Source: a virus
Reading direction: 5' to 3' (one strand)
Length of the DNA: 20,238 bases
IMG/VR virus record: IMGVR_UViG_3300009481_002368
Span: 1 to 20,238 of that record
Below, one piece after another: positions 1 through 6,709 of the stretch. Position 1 is the stretch's first letter. The number at the start of each line of letters is the position of its first letter. The position numbers and the translations under genes were made by a program. The notes beneath the pieces are model-generated. The model saw only the letters and a program-made list of their open reading frames with translations, searched no databases and had not been told where the DNA came from.

Positions 1-1246
1 ATCCGTGTGCATTAGCTGAATCAATGTTCATACTGTAGATACGACCGGTCTCCAGCCTTTCTCTAGCGAAGATTTCTGCTATTTTTCTGGCTGGGACTTT
101 CTTTTTGAACTTCAAAGATCTGGCATTCTCGTACTTGACGTACAGCTCTTCAAATTTTTCGTTGTCACCAAATGCCTCATAGAGGCCAGACGCTTCATCG
201 GGGCTGAATAGGGTTACGTCCTCGTTAGCAATGAGGCGGTCATAAAAGAGCTTACAAAACTGAATACTGTAATCTAGTTTACGAACGCGGTTGTCGTCTG
301 TCCCCGCGTTGTTCTTGAGAACCATTACGTCTTCGACCTCGTAGTGCCAGAATGGTACGTGAACTGTAGCTGATCCACCACGAAGGCCGTTCTGACTGGT
401 GGACTTGACAGCCGACTCAAAGTTTTTCAGGTACGGAATTAAGCCCGTGTGTATCACCTCACCACCTCTGATGGGAGAGTTGATGGGTCTCATTCTTCCG
501 ATGTTGAGTCCAATTCCCGCTCGTCTCGCAGTATACTTACCAACCGCATGAATACTAGAAAATATAGCGTCGAGATTATCAGCAACGTCCACCAAAACGC
601 AACTGGCGAATTGACGTATATTAGTCCTAACACCAGCCATGATAGGAGTGGGCAAGTTGATCTTGAATGTCGAATAGCAGTCATAAGCCTTTTTAACCTC
701 TTCTCTCGTATCAAATAGGCACATGGCGATACACATGTACGCAAACTGGGGAGTTTCGTATATTGCGCCAGAACTCCTGTTTTTTACAAGGTATTTATCT
801 ATTAATTGTTGGAGTCCAGCAAAGGTGAATCTGTCGTCTCTGGAGTGATCTATATATTTACCAAACAGGTCTATATCTTCTTCAGACCATTTTTCTAGAA
901 TGGTGGGGTCGTAGACACCATTGTCTACATTCCGTTGCAGGAATAGCAAAAAGTCTGTTGCCCTGTCTCCATATCCCCAGACCTGCTTTCTGAGCTGCAT
1001 GTTGAGTAGTCTGGCGGCAACATATTGATAATTAGGTGTTGATTCTGAGATTAAATCATTTGCGGATTTTATTAGTACCTGATGAATGTCTGAGCTGGAA
1101 ATCCCATCGTAAAGAGATAGGTTTGCGTTCATTTCGATATCTGAGAAGGAAACTCCGTTAATACCTTTTGTAGCCCATTGAACGACTTTATGGATTTTTT
1201 CTACGGAAAAATCTTCTTTTTCTCCGTTTGTTTTAGTAACTTGCAT
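1..1246 (-). CDS. nrdA: Class I ribonucleotide reductase large subunit (partial)
   Basis: This is the N-terminal 415 residues of the alpha subunit, which reduces ribonucleotides to deoxyribonucleotides with a small NrdB partner. The gene runs off the left edge. Residues 1-90 look like an ATP-cone allosteric domain (starts MQVTKTNGEKEDFSVEKI). The catalytic barrel begins with NLPTPIMAGVRT and contains the redox cysteine in ASCVLVD, matching E. coli Cys225. It continues with the family motifs RRAGIGLNIGR, SPIRGGE and VLKNNAGTDDNRVRKLDY. The active-site loop with the radical cysteine (E. coli Cys439) lies beyond the edge and cannot be checked. The start ATG is preceded by AAGGA and by a consensus promoter, with about 36 nt of leader. 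nrdB is not in the window. The family assignment is very secure; whether the enzyme is complete is unknown. Confidence 0.97.
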   Translation of the reverse strand, partial: MQVTKTNGEKEDFSVEKIHKVVQWATKGINGVSFSDIEMNANLSLYDGISSSDIHQVLIKSANDLISESTPNYQYVAARLLNMQLRKQVWGYGDRATDFLLFLQRNVDNGVYDPTILEKWSEEDIDLFGKYIDHSRDDRFTFAGLQQLIDKYLVKNRSSGAIYETPQFAYMCIAMCLFDTREEVKKAYDCYSTFKINLPTPIMAGVRTNIRQFASCVLVDVADNLDAIFSSIHAVGKYTARRAGIGLNIGRMRPINSPIRGGEVIHTGLIPYLKNFESAVKSTSQNGLRGGSATVHVPFWHYEVEDVMVLKNNAGTDDNRVRKLDYSIQFCKLFYDRLIANEDVTLFSPDEASGLYEAFGDNEKFEELYVKYENARSLKFKKKVPARKIAEIFARERLETGRIYSMNIDSANAHG

Positions 1247-1288
1247 CTAAAGTGATATCCTTGTCTAAAAGCAGTGTTTACGCTGCCC

Positions 1289-1317
1289 ATTATATATTAA
1301 CCAAAGGTGGTTGTCAA
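1289..1317 (-). promoter_or_regulatory. Sigma-70 consensus promoter for nrdA
   Basis: TTGACA (1317-1312), a 17-nt spacer and TATAAT (1294-1289): both hexamers match the consensus exactly. Transcription should start near 1282, giving a short leader before the nrdA ATG at 1246. It lies just beyond the terminator of the preceding operon, which fits an independent transcription unit. Confidence 0.88.
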
Positions 1318-1329
1318 GTGTCTAGATAG

Positions 1330-1361
1330 AAAAACCCCGCAATAATGTGCTTAAAGCGGGG
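1330..1361 (-). terminator. Rho-independent terminator of the 4860-1367 operon
   Basis: On the minus strand CCCCGC (1361-1356) pairs with GCGGGG (1340-1335) around a 15-nt loop and is followed directly by TTTTT (1334-1330). It sits 6 nt after the last stop codon of the operon and before the nrdA promoter. Confidence 0.88.
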
Positions 1362-1366
1362 CGGTG

Positions 1367-1540
1367 CTATCTGGTAATCTTTATTTGTACATTGTCTCCG
1401 ACCTGTACAAGGATGATATCTTTGCCGTTCTCCTTTGTAAAAGTAACCATGTCTAATATTTCTGTGGCTTTGTCTATGTCTTCTTGGTCTATATTTAGTT
1501 TTTCTAAAATAGTACCAATGATACTTTCTGTAACCCCCAT
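1367..1540 (-). CDS. Small hypothetical protein, 57 aa
   Basis: I do not recognise this protein. It starts MGVTESIIGTILEKLNIDQ and is soluble-looking, with a predicted helical N-terminal half and a beta-rich C-terminal half (DIILVQVGDNVQIKI). An upstream ATG at 1582 lies in frame but inside the preceding gene. I prefer the ATG at 1540 because it overlaps the preceding stop codon as TAATG, the translational coupling used repeatedly in this window. It is the last gene before the terminator at 1330-1361. Confidence 0.72.
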   Translation of the reverse strand: MGVTESIIGTILEKLNIDQEDIDKATEILDMVTFTKENGKDIILVQVGDNVQIKITR

Positions 1541-2010
1541 TATTGATGTACACTCCAAGCAATTGCGTCTAGGCAGTCGCACAGGTCTTTTCTTTTTTTC
1601 TCTGTGAGTTCGCTATCCTCTAGGCCGAGCGACTGGGCTATGACAGAGTCTATTTCTTCTCCCAGTTTAGGGTATTTATCTTTAAGTTCTAGTCCTGCAA
1701 AATTAAGGCCACCGGACTTAACGTTGAACTCCCTGAAGACTCCGGTGGATCTTATAAAGCCCGGATCTGATTTAACTACGTCAGAAACCTCAGCAAAGAA
1801 GTCTGAAATTTGACTAGCATCCTCCTTTTCTATGTCAATGTCTACGATCTTTTGAACCAGTGTCTTATATGAGATTGTTGGTTCAACAACGTCCACGGAT
1901 GGGGTATTAATGACCTCTACATTAGCTTTGATAAACTCTACGAATTGCTCACCAAGCAATGCAACTACCACCAAAACCCCCATAAGGATAAGTCTTACTT
2001 TTTTAGACAT
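1540..2010 (-). CDS. Membrane-anchored hypothetical protein, 156 aa
   Basis: I do not recognise this family. Residues 6-26 (after MSKKVR) form a hydrophobic segment that should anchor the protein with a short cytoplasmic N-terminus. The remaining 130 residues are acidic and look like a globular domain (YKTLVQKIVDID, IDSVIAQSLGLEDSEL), with a CDC motif near the C-terminus. It sits one base from the stop of the next upstream gene and overlaps the next downstream gene by one base. The neighbours are other short proteins with one N-terminal membrane segment, downstream of a holin-like protein and a papain-like protease. A cell-envelope role is only an inference from context. Confidence 0.8.
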   Translation of the reverse strand: MSKKVRLILMGVLVVVALLGEQFVEFIKANVEVINTPSVDVVEPTISYKTLVQKIVDIDIEKEDASQISDFFAEVSDVVKSDPGFIRSTGVFREFNVKSGGLNFAGLELKDKYPKLGEEIDSVIAQSLGLEDSELTEKKRKDLCDCLDAIAWSVHQ

Positions 2011-2313
2011 TTACGCCCCCTTTGGTGGAATCAAGTTGGGCTTGCTTCTTTTGACGAGTAGCGGGAAGATTGCTTCCAGCTCTTTCTCAGCATCTCTCAA
2101 TTCCGCATCGCCGCAAGCCTTCTTTAAGACTTCCCAATGATTAACAATTTCAACTAAAGAGGGTTCCACATCAGACCTATTACCCAAATCTTTTAAGGGT
2201 ATTATTTTCTTTGTGAGGATGTTGTCTTTTATAAAAGACCAAACTGGGCTAACAAAGACGCTCAAGCCTAAAGCGGCTGCGAGAGCTATCATTACTATTT
2301 GAAAAGTATTCAT
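2011..2313 (-). CDS. Membrane-anchored hypothetical protein, 100 aa
   Basis: I do not recognise this protein. Residues 4-28 are hydrophobic (MNTFQIVMIALAAALGLSVF) and should form a signal anchor. The rest is a charged domain of about 70 residues (VEIVNHWEVLKKACGD, AEKELEAIFPLLVKRSKPN). Its stop codon directly abuts the next gene (starts at 2010), which has a similar one-segment architecture, suggesting that the two products are made together at the membrane. Confidence 0.78.
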   Translation of the reverse strand: MNTFQIVMIALAAALGLSVFVSPVWSFIKDNILTKKIIPLKDLGNRSDVEPSLVEIVNHWEVLKKACGDAELRDAEKELEAIFPLLVKRSKPNLIPPKGA

Positions 2314-2321
2314 ATATACTC

Positions 2322-2660
2322 CTAAATGCTATCCATTAATTGGTACAACTCCGTTTCCGATAAAGAGGCTCCTGCCTCAAAAAAACTATTAATTAAAGCC
2401 TTTCTCTGAGTCTTGTCCTTGAATCTCCTTCTAACCTCCCTCTTAAGGAGGATTCTATGGAGAATACTGTTCGTTTTGATCGCGCTGGCAACTGATTCTC
2501 TTGAGTAACACATATATAATAGCTTACAAACCGATATAATGCAATTACAAATTGCCATAATAGTCCACGGATCAAAGGAAAAACTTTCTTCTTTCGCTTG
2601 CGCATAAGCCAAAACCTTTCTGGCAATCATGAGCTGTATTTCTGGGTTACCTTCGTTCAT
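2322..2660 (-). CDS. Hypothetical protein with one hydrophobic segment, 112 aa
   Basis: The family is unrecognised. A hydrophobic, cysteine-containing stretch at about residues 31-51 (PWTIMAICNCIISVCKLLYM) is flanked by an acidic N-terminal helix and a strongly basic central helix (ILLKREVRRRFKDK). The C-terminus is a short polar helix (LSETELYQLMDSI). The start ATG has GGAG about ten bases upstream. A further ATG 26 bases upstream would give only a ten-codon frame. It belongs to the same run of small genes as its neighbours. Confidence 0.75.
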   Translation of the reverse strand: MNEGNPEIQLMIARKVLAYAQAKEESFSFDPWTIMAICNCIISVCKLLYMCYSRESVASAIKTNSILHRILLKREVRRRFKDKTQRKALINSFFEAGASLSETELYQLMDSI

Positions 2661-2735
2661 TTTTGAACTTCTCCGTCATGGTAGGTTAAATACTGCTGAT
2701 TTATCTTCGACCGAAGAGTGCCTTTATCCTTGGCG

Positions 2736-3122
2736 TCAGCCGAAGCACTTTTTTTTTACACCCTTGTCTGATCCTACTGGTACTTTTTCGCAATCACATC
2801 TTCCGTACGTTGGGATGCAGTTACAATAGGTTGTATTGGTGTTGCATTTGCATGTATATTTTACCTCTGGCTTTACCGGCTCAGGAGTTTTATCTTCACA
2901 GGCAGTGCAGCCCGGACATTCTGTCTTATGACCATCCCCGTGGGTTATCCACCCGGAGCCATCACACTTTTCTACTACCTCGTCCTCCCTGTCGGACATG
3001 ATGGTGTGGGCTATTCTCGTTGATATATACGGTCTATAGTTGGTGTTCGTTGAAGTTGTAGAATATGGAAGGTTAAACGTCATGAGTGCTGACGAAAGGA
3101 TTACTGGGATTAAACTATTCAT
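2736..3122 (-). CDS. Cysteine-rich, probably exported protein, 128 aa
   Basis: I chose the ATG at 3122 because AGGAG lies seven to eight bases upstream; the longer in-frame extension would run into the protease gene. The N-terminus (MNSLIPVILSSALMTF) resembles a signal peptide. The rest has eleven cysteines, clustered as C53, C69-x2-C72-x2-C75 and then C91, C93, C100, C102, C109, C111 and C126. The first cluster (CDGSGWITHGDGHKTECPGC) resembles the CxGxG zinc-binding repeats of DnaJ-type zinc fingers. The second is dominated by CxC pairs. A Pro/Lys/Glu linker joins them. Binding zinc or forming disulfides are both possible. Its gene follows the papain-like protease gene by 10 bases, so a substrate, partner or inhibitor role is conceivable but unproven. 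Confidence 0.75.
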   Translation of the reverse strand: MNSLIPVILSSALMTFNLPYSTTSTNTNYRPYISTRIAHTIMSDREDEVVEKCDGSGWITHGDGHKTECPGCTACEDKTPEPVKPEVKYTCKCNTNTTYCNCIPTYGRCDCEKVPVGSDKGVKKKCFG

Positions 3123-3132
3123 AGTAGTTCTC

Positions 3133-4059
3133 CTACAAGTAAGAAGTTGTACCGTAATTAGGTAGATCTCTAGCCGGAAAGCCATCTACATCACTAAATA
3201 CCCAAGATCCTTGCTGTGCCAACATACCTCTGGCATCCTTCTCTCTTATCCAAAAACTTCCCTCTGGTTGTCCGTGTACTCTGGGGCCACTATTCCATTT
3301 ACCCCAACTATTTTGTACTAAGAATAAGTTTTCTTTGAACCTTTCCCTCGTGTCGTCACAAGCTATCCACGCCATTGCGTGGTTCCAGCCATCACCCCGC
3401 TTTGCTATTCCGTTAGAGTCTCTGCGAGAGCTAAATCCATAGCCCGAACATACAGATATAGAATAACCATTCGCTAGGGCGTCTCTAGCCTCTTGTACTG
3501 TAGTTATCATAGATACAGTGTTTACCTGATGCTTTTTGGCTTCGCCTGCATAGACACTTTTAGGTATCTTATGCCTAGCACCCAAGCTAGAATCATACTG
3601 GGAAAGATCTACAGAGCCGTAGTCTTTTCTTAATAATATTCCGCCCTTAGAATGGACGTACTTGGCGGCTCCAGAGCAAGTCATACCCTGCCCCCTGTGC
3701 CCGCGCGATTGATAGATTGCTTCTGTTGCGCCGCGAGTCTCAAAAGATTCTGACTCACCTTTAATATGAATCTCCACTGCTCTAGTTATATCAACAGCGT
3801 TTCTAGTGGAGTGAGCAACGCAATCTCCCGTTGTTTGCCTTTCAGAAGGCCCGAAGTATTTGTCAAACCTTAATAAAGACTTAAACGGTAGGGAGAGCTT
3901 TCCCTCTCCGCTACCGTAAAGTCTAAAAGCGGTCGTACCAAACAATGGAGTCTTCAGTTTCGCTAGGAGTTCTGCCGTCTCTTCAGGGTCGCAGATACTC
4001 CCCTCGAAACCATTTCTGTAGGCATTCAACAATTCTCTCGGACTGCTGAATGTTTCCAT
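3133..4059 (-). CDS. Papain-like (C1-type) cysteine protease, 308 aa
   Basis: The three papain-fold landmarks occur in the right order: a glutamine and the nucleophile in QTTGDCVAHS (Q75, C80), the histidine in WNHAMAWIACDD (H227), and the asparagine in VQNSWGKW (N250), followed by a GSFWIREKD strand as in papain's C-terminal sheet. The usual C-W-A-F after the nucleophile is replaced by CVAHS. No signal peptide is visible. The first 70 residues could be a propeptide or a separate domain. The start has AGGA upstream. The gene lies between a holin-like gene and a cysteine-rich exported protein, so roles in lysis, virion processing or cutting a host protein are all possible. Catalytic residues appear complete. 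The fold call is confident; the substrate is unknown. Confidence 0.85.
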   Translation of the reverse strand: METFSSPRELLNAYRNGFEGSICDPEETAELLAKLKTPLFGTTAFRLYGSGEGKLSLPFKSLLRFDKYFGPSERQTTGDCVAHSTRNAVDITRAVEIHIKGESESFETRGATEAIYQSRGHRGQGMTCSGAAKYVHSKGGILLRKDYGSVDLSQYDSSLGARHKIPKSVYAGEAKKHQVNTVSMITTVQEARDALANGYSISVCSGYGFSSRRDSNGIAKRGDGWNHAMAWIACDDTRERFKENLFLVQNSWGKWNSGPRVHGQPEGSFWIREKDARGMLAQQGSWVFSDVDGFPARDLPNYGTTSYL

Positions 4060-4061
4060 TA

Positions 4062-4274
4062 TTATTCCTCGTCTTTATTGTCTCTAAGCCACTTGATGGC
4101 GGTGTCTAAGCCGACAGCCACGATGGGCACAAAAAGAGTGCCGAGGGTGCCTAAGTCTATTTGATCTAGACTACCAGCCACATAGGTTAGGGCCGCTGCC
4201 CCACCTACTAGTAAAGCGTTTCTTCCAATTTTAACGAGGTCACCTACGTTAAGAGTAAACTTTTTAGAACCCAT
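4062..4274 (-). CDS. Holin-like small membrane protein, 70 aa
   Basis: The protein has a basic N-terminus, two hydrophobic segments (about residues 17-34, ALLVGGAAALTYVAG, and 43-58, LGTLFVPIVAVGLDTAI) and a charged C-terminal tail (KWLRDNKDEE). This size and topology are typical of small phage holins that permeabilise the inner membrane. No family-specific motif is visible, so the call rests on architecture and on its place next to a peptidase gene. A strong AGGAGA ribosome-binding site precedes the ATG. It could equally be a scaffold or anti-holin-like membrane protein. Confidence 0.5.
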   Translation of the reverse strand: MGSKKFTLNVGDLVKIGRNALLVGGAAALTYVAGSLDQIDLGTLGTLFVPIVAVGLDTAIKWLRDNKDEE

Positions 4275-4275
4275 A

Positions 4276-4860
4276 TTAGTTCTCCTTATAAATGTTGATT
4301 AAGAATCCTTCGTGTTCCTGATCCGTAATCCGATACGGATACCCCAAAAAATGAAATTTGTCGTCGCCAATGGAGTTTGTTACGATATCAATCTTCCTAT
4401 TCATCTCTATGCAAGATGTTATCTCCTTAACAAACTCCTCTCTTTCACTTTCGTCTACAATATTTACCCAATCAAATCCTTCTTTTGGGTTGTCACATCC
4501 TTCAGATATCTCCTCAAACTTCTCGTTGAACCAAGAGATTCTCCCAAAGCTGTCTACTTCCAATAAAGCCCTGTCATGATAATGTAGAGACGCCTTTGAC
4601 CTTTGGTCTAGCACCTTTTGGCTTCTCTCTATGTTACTGCATGTCTTCCTTAGACAGTTAATAGCGTCTTTCATTGAGCCGCCACCGTTGGGCGTAACCT
4701 CGCCCTTGATGGTCTCGATAGATTTTTTAATGTCCTCTTGGTCATCTAAAAATTTTATTGCTGGCTTTACTAACTTTCTCCACATGAAAATGCCTACTGA
4801 AGTTAAAATCCCAGCAATCGTACTTGCTAAAGCTAAACCTTCTGCATCAAAGGAAAACAT
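4276..4860 (-). CDS. Membrane-anchored PAS-domain protein, 194 aa
   Basis: A hydrophobic segment at residues 8-27 (LALASTIAGILTSVGIFMW) is followed by a charged, probably coiled linker (residues 35-90). A PAS-like fold follows from about residue 93 to the C-terminus. It shows the typical PAS opening (DRALLEVDSFGRISWFNEKF), the middle FDWVNIVDESEREEFVKEI and a closing strand pair (FHFLGYPYRITDQEHEGFLI). PAS domains bind small ligands or proteins and usually transmit a signal to an output domain. None is present here, so the protein would have to act by binding. Its GGAG ribosome-binding site sits immediately after the terminator hairpin of the preceding gene, so expression probably depends on read-through. 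The PAS call is fairly sure; the ligand is unknown. Confidence 0.72.
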   Translation of the reverse strand: MFSFDAEGLALASTIAGILTSVGIFMWRKLVKPAIKFLDDQEDIKKSIETIKGEVTPNGGGSMKDAINCLRKTCSNIERSQKVLDQRSKASLHYHDRALLEVDSFGRISWFNEKFEEISEGCDNPKEGFDWVNIVDESEREEFVKEITSCIEMNRKIDIVTNSIGDDKFHFLGYPYRITDQEHEGFLINIYKEN

Positions 4861-4871
4861 ATCAAACTCCC

Positions 4872-4905
4872 AAAAAAAGGTTCCCCCTGCGAACAGAGGG
4901 AACCT
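4872..4905 (-). terminator. Rho-independent terminator after the Gly/Ala-rich protein gene
   Basis: AGGTTCCC (4905-4898) pairs with GGGAACCT (4885-4878), with further pairing inward, followed by a run of seven T (4878-4872). It is one of the strongest hairpins in the window and lies 20 bases after the stop of the gene ending at 4926. The next gene's start (4860) is only 12 bases beyond the T-run. Confidence 0.9.
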
Positions 4906-4925
4906 GATTACAGCAAACTAAAATA

Positions 4926-5645
4926 TTAAGAAGACGTATCAGTTTCGTCTTCGTAAGCATCTTTAGCTTTATAAGCGTCAGTCGTAGGCTTGGCTTGACC
5001 ACCAAAGTGGTAGGTCAATTCGCCGGGAACTGCGCGAGTTGGGAAGATTTCAGTTGAAACAGCGGCTGTACCATCTGCTGGGTTAATCATAGTGGTAGCG
5101 TTTCCAGCATTTGAACCTTTGGTTCGACCGGGAACAATTTCAGTGCTTGGTCGAGCCATGGTGTCAAACGCTTCATCGGACTTATCACCAATCAACCGAT
5201 CAGCGATAGTGCCATGAGTATTGTCATATCGACCGTCACCAATAGTACCACCGAATTTTCTAATAGCAGTGTTGGAGTTTCCTCCGAGGTTCTCTGCTAC
5301 GCCTCTAATCACCCAGTCAGTTGCACTGGCGTTGAATGCAAGTGTGGCGTTATCAGCTACGCTTCCAGCAATCGCTCCGGAAATACCGACTCTATCAGTG
5401 GTAGAAGCGCCAGTGCCTACGTTACCAAGAACTTTGGAACCATAATCACTTCTGTCGCCAACATTGTCAGCAAGCGTGTCGATTGAAAGAGCGCTAGTCA
5501 CCGGACTGTCAGAAGCCTTGTTTCCAGCCTTAATAATGGTTCCTCCATCGACAACACCACTGTTATCAATGTCGTAGCCAGCAGCAAAAGTTGCACCTTT
5601 GGTTCCAACTAAAAAAGCTGAACCATATCTTTCAGGTAATGCCAT
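4926..5645 (-). CDS. Gly/Ala/Thr-rich probable structural protein, 239 aa
   Basis: No family is recognised. The composition is rich in Gly, Ala, Ser, Thr, Asn and Asp with few long hydrophobic stretches, and it contains recurring short turns (GNVGTGASTTDR, ISGAIAGSVADNAT, KGSNAGNATT). Cysteine is absent. This is typical of extracellular, beta-rich virion components such as decoration or fibre proteins, but it is not diagnostic. The gene stands alone: a leader of 77 bases with a strong TAGGAGAT ribosome-binding site precedes it and a strong terminator follows, an arrangement that favours high independent expression. It lies immediately downstream of the sigma-like gene, which may control it. 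Confidence 0.7.
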   Translation of the reverse strand: MALPERYGSAFLVGTKGATFAAGYDIDNSGVVDGGTIIKAGNKASDSPVTSALSIDTLADNVGDRSDYGSKVLGNVGTGASTTDRVGISGAIAGSVADNATLAFNASATDWVIRGVAENLGGNSNTAIRKFGGTIGDGRYDNTHGTIADRLIGDKSDEAFDTMARPSTEIVPGRTKGSNAGNATTMINPADGTAAVSTEIFPTRAVPGELTYHFGGQAKPTTDAYKAKDAYEDETDTSS

Positions 5646-5721
5646 AAGATTATCTCCTATAGATAAAGAAAAAAATTAGTTATTCTCCGGTTCCCTTATA
5701 GCAGTCCAATTTTCCTACTTG

Positions 5722-5752
5722 ATTATACACTTTTTGAGAGCGAATTTCTCAA
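5722..5752 (-). promoter_or_regulatory. Possible promoter for the Gly/Ala-rich protein gene
   Basis: TATAAT (5727-5722) is exact, but the best upstream hexamer, TTGAGA (5752-5747), is 19 bases away rather than 17, and both lie in the end of the sigma-like gene. The gap down to the ATG at 5645 holds no gene and would be the leader. This could be a weak sigma-70 promoter or a promoter of a different class. Confidence 0.3.
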
Positions 5753-6256
5753 CTTTTTTAAATTTTTATTTATTCTTATGCGGATAGTTTCACCGCAAAC
5801 ACCCCTGCTTTCCGCTATTTCCTTGATTGACATGTTTTTGTAGAACCTATCAAGAATCAGGCTGGGATCTTCGCAGGCAAAATTTATTTCGTCGAGCATG
5901 TCTACTTGATCGTAATGCTTCTTGGAGTCTTCAATATTTGCGTGTATCTTGCCGCCAAAGCTCAACTTGTTCTTGTTAAACTTCTTTTGGCTGAGGCATT
6001 CCATTACTACCCCTTTGTAGAGGTAGGTGGTGAACTTGCATCTAGAATCTACTGAATATCTATCGAGAGCCTTCCATAAAGCATTCATGCAACATGTAGC
6101 AATCTCATCTTGAGAAAGATTGTATCTAAATGTAGAACATGCCTTCTGGAGGATCTTAATGATGTCCTCGCTGTCTATATTGTTGCTTTCGGCAATCTCT
6201 TTAAAAACTCCCGCTTCTAAAACTTCTTTCAACTCTTGTTTTTCAAAATCTGTCAC
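5723..6256 (-). CDS. Phage sigma-70-family-like factor, 177 aa
   Basis: Residues 48-90 resemble sigma region 2: an acidic-hydrophobic helix (SQDEIATCCMNALWKALDRY) followed by the aromatic, basic core-binding and -10 recognition stretch (CKFTTYLYKGVVMECL). Residues 140-170 form a helix-turn-helix like region 4 (YKNMSIKEIAESRGVCGETI then RIRINKNLKKLR). The protein is short, about the size of ECF-type or phage late sigma factors, with an unusual N-terminal 45 residues. It starts with GTG, which overlaps the preceding TGA as GTGA and has AGGAG upstream. It probably binds host RNA polymerase to redirect it, perhaps to late genes such as the structural-like gene just downstream. The fold is likely; the target promoters are unknown. 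Confidence 0.8.
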   Translation of the reverse strand: MTDFEKQELKEVLEAGVFKEIAESNNIDSEDIIKILQKACSTFRYNLSQDEIATCCMNALWKALDRYSVDSRCKFTTYLYKGVVMECLSQKKFNKNKLSFGGKIHANIEDSKKHYDQVDMLDEINFACEDPSLILDRFYKNMSIKEIAESRGVCGETIRIRINKNLKKLRNSLSKSV

Positions 6257-6699
6257 TTTTGCTCCTCGTTAATAGCACTTAGTTTATTCTCAATGTCCTC
6301 CCTCACTTCAGTGAAGTTAAACATCTTTCCGATACCTATAAAAAATCTATATCTGGTGCAGATTCTCATGATCTCCACGCCAGCTATTTCATCTAAAGTA
6401 TTTTTAATCTTTGGGGTTATGTCAAAATTAGTGTACCCCATCCAGCAGTCGTAATTGGTTGCCAAGAGGATTTCCTTTGAGAAATCTTTGTCCAAAACCA
6501 CTTTAATGTCTTCTATAACTTCTTCGTGCTGTACCATCATTTCTTCATCTGCAAAATCAGCGTCACTGGGGAATAAGTCTTCGTCCTTGTTTAGGTTTTC
6601 CATGACATTCTGGTACAATTGCTGGGCGAGGGGGCAGTTAATTTGCCCATCAAGCACATCTTCATACTTTTGCCAGCCGATTTTCTGTGATTTTTTCAT
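6253..6699 (-). CDS. Conserved-looking phage hypothetical protein, 148 aa
   Basis: I do not recognise a named family. I use the ATG at 6699 (MKKSQKIGWQKYED) because AGGGAG precedes it and the longer frame would run inside the upstream gene. The protein is acidic in the middle (DEDLFPSDADFADEE) and ends in a mixed domain with many aromatic residues (CWMGYTNFDITPKIKNTLDE, CTRYRFFIGIGKMF). The latter suggests a compact alpha/beta fold. Its stop codon overlaps the start of the sigma-like gene as GTGA, so the two are translationally coupled. A function linked to transcription is possible but rests on position only. Confidence 0.72.
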   Translation of the reverse strand: MKKSQKIGWQKYEDVLDGQINCPLAQQLYQNVMENLNKDEDLFPSDADFADEEMMVQHEEVIEDIKVVLDKDFSKEILLATNYDCWMGYTNFDITPKIKNTLDEIAGVEIMRICTRYRFFIGIGKMFNFTEVREDIENKLSAINEEQK

Positions 6700-6709
6700 A
6701 TCTAGCTCC

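Noticed and set aside
449-744. Reading frames on both strands inside nrdA
   Set aside because: The nrdA frame holds strong family motifs across this region; the others are shadows.
1347-2140. Several plus-strand frames of 60-90 codons
   Set aside because: They lie antisense to the small minus-strand genes, have no ribosome-binding sites, and oppose the uniform strand direction.
4312-4579. Plus-strand frames antisense to the PAS gene
   Set aside because: The PAS pattern and GGAG support the minus-strand gene; these are shadows.
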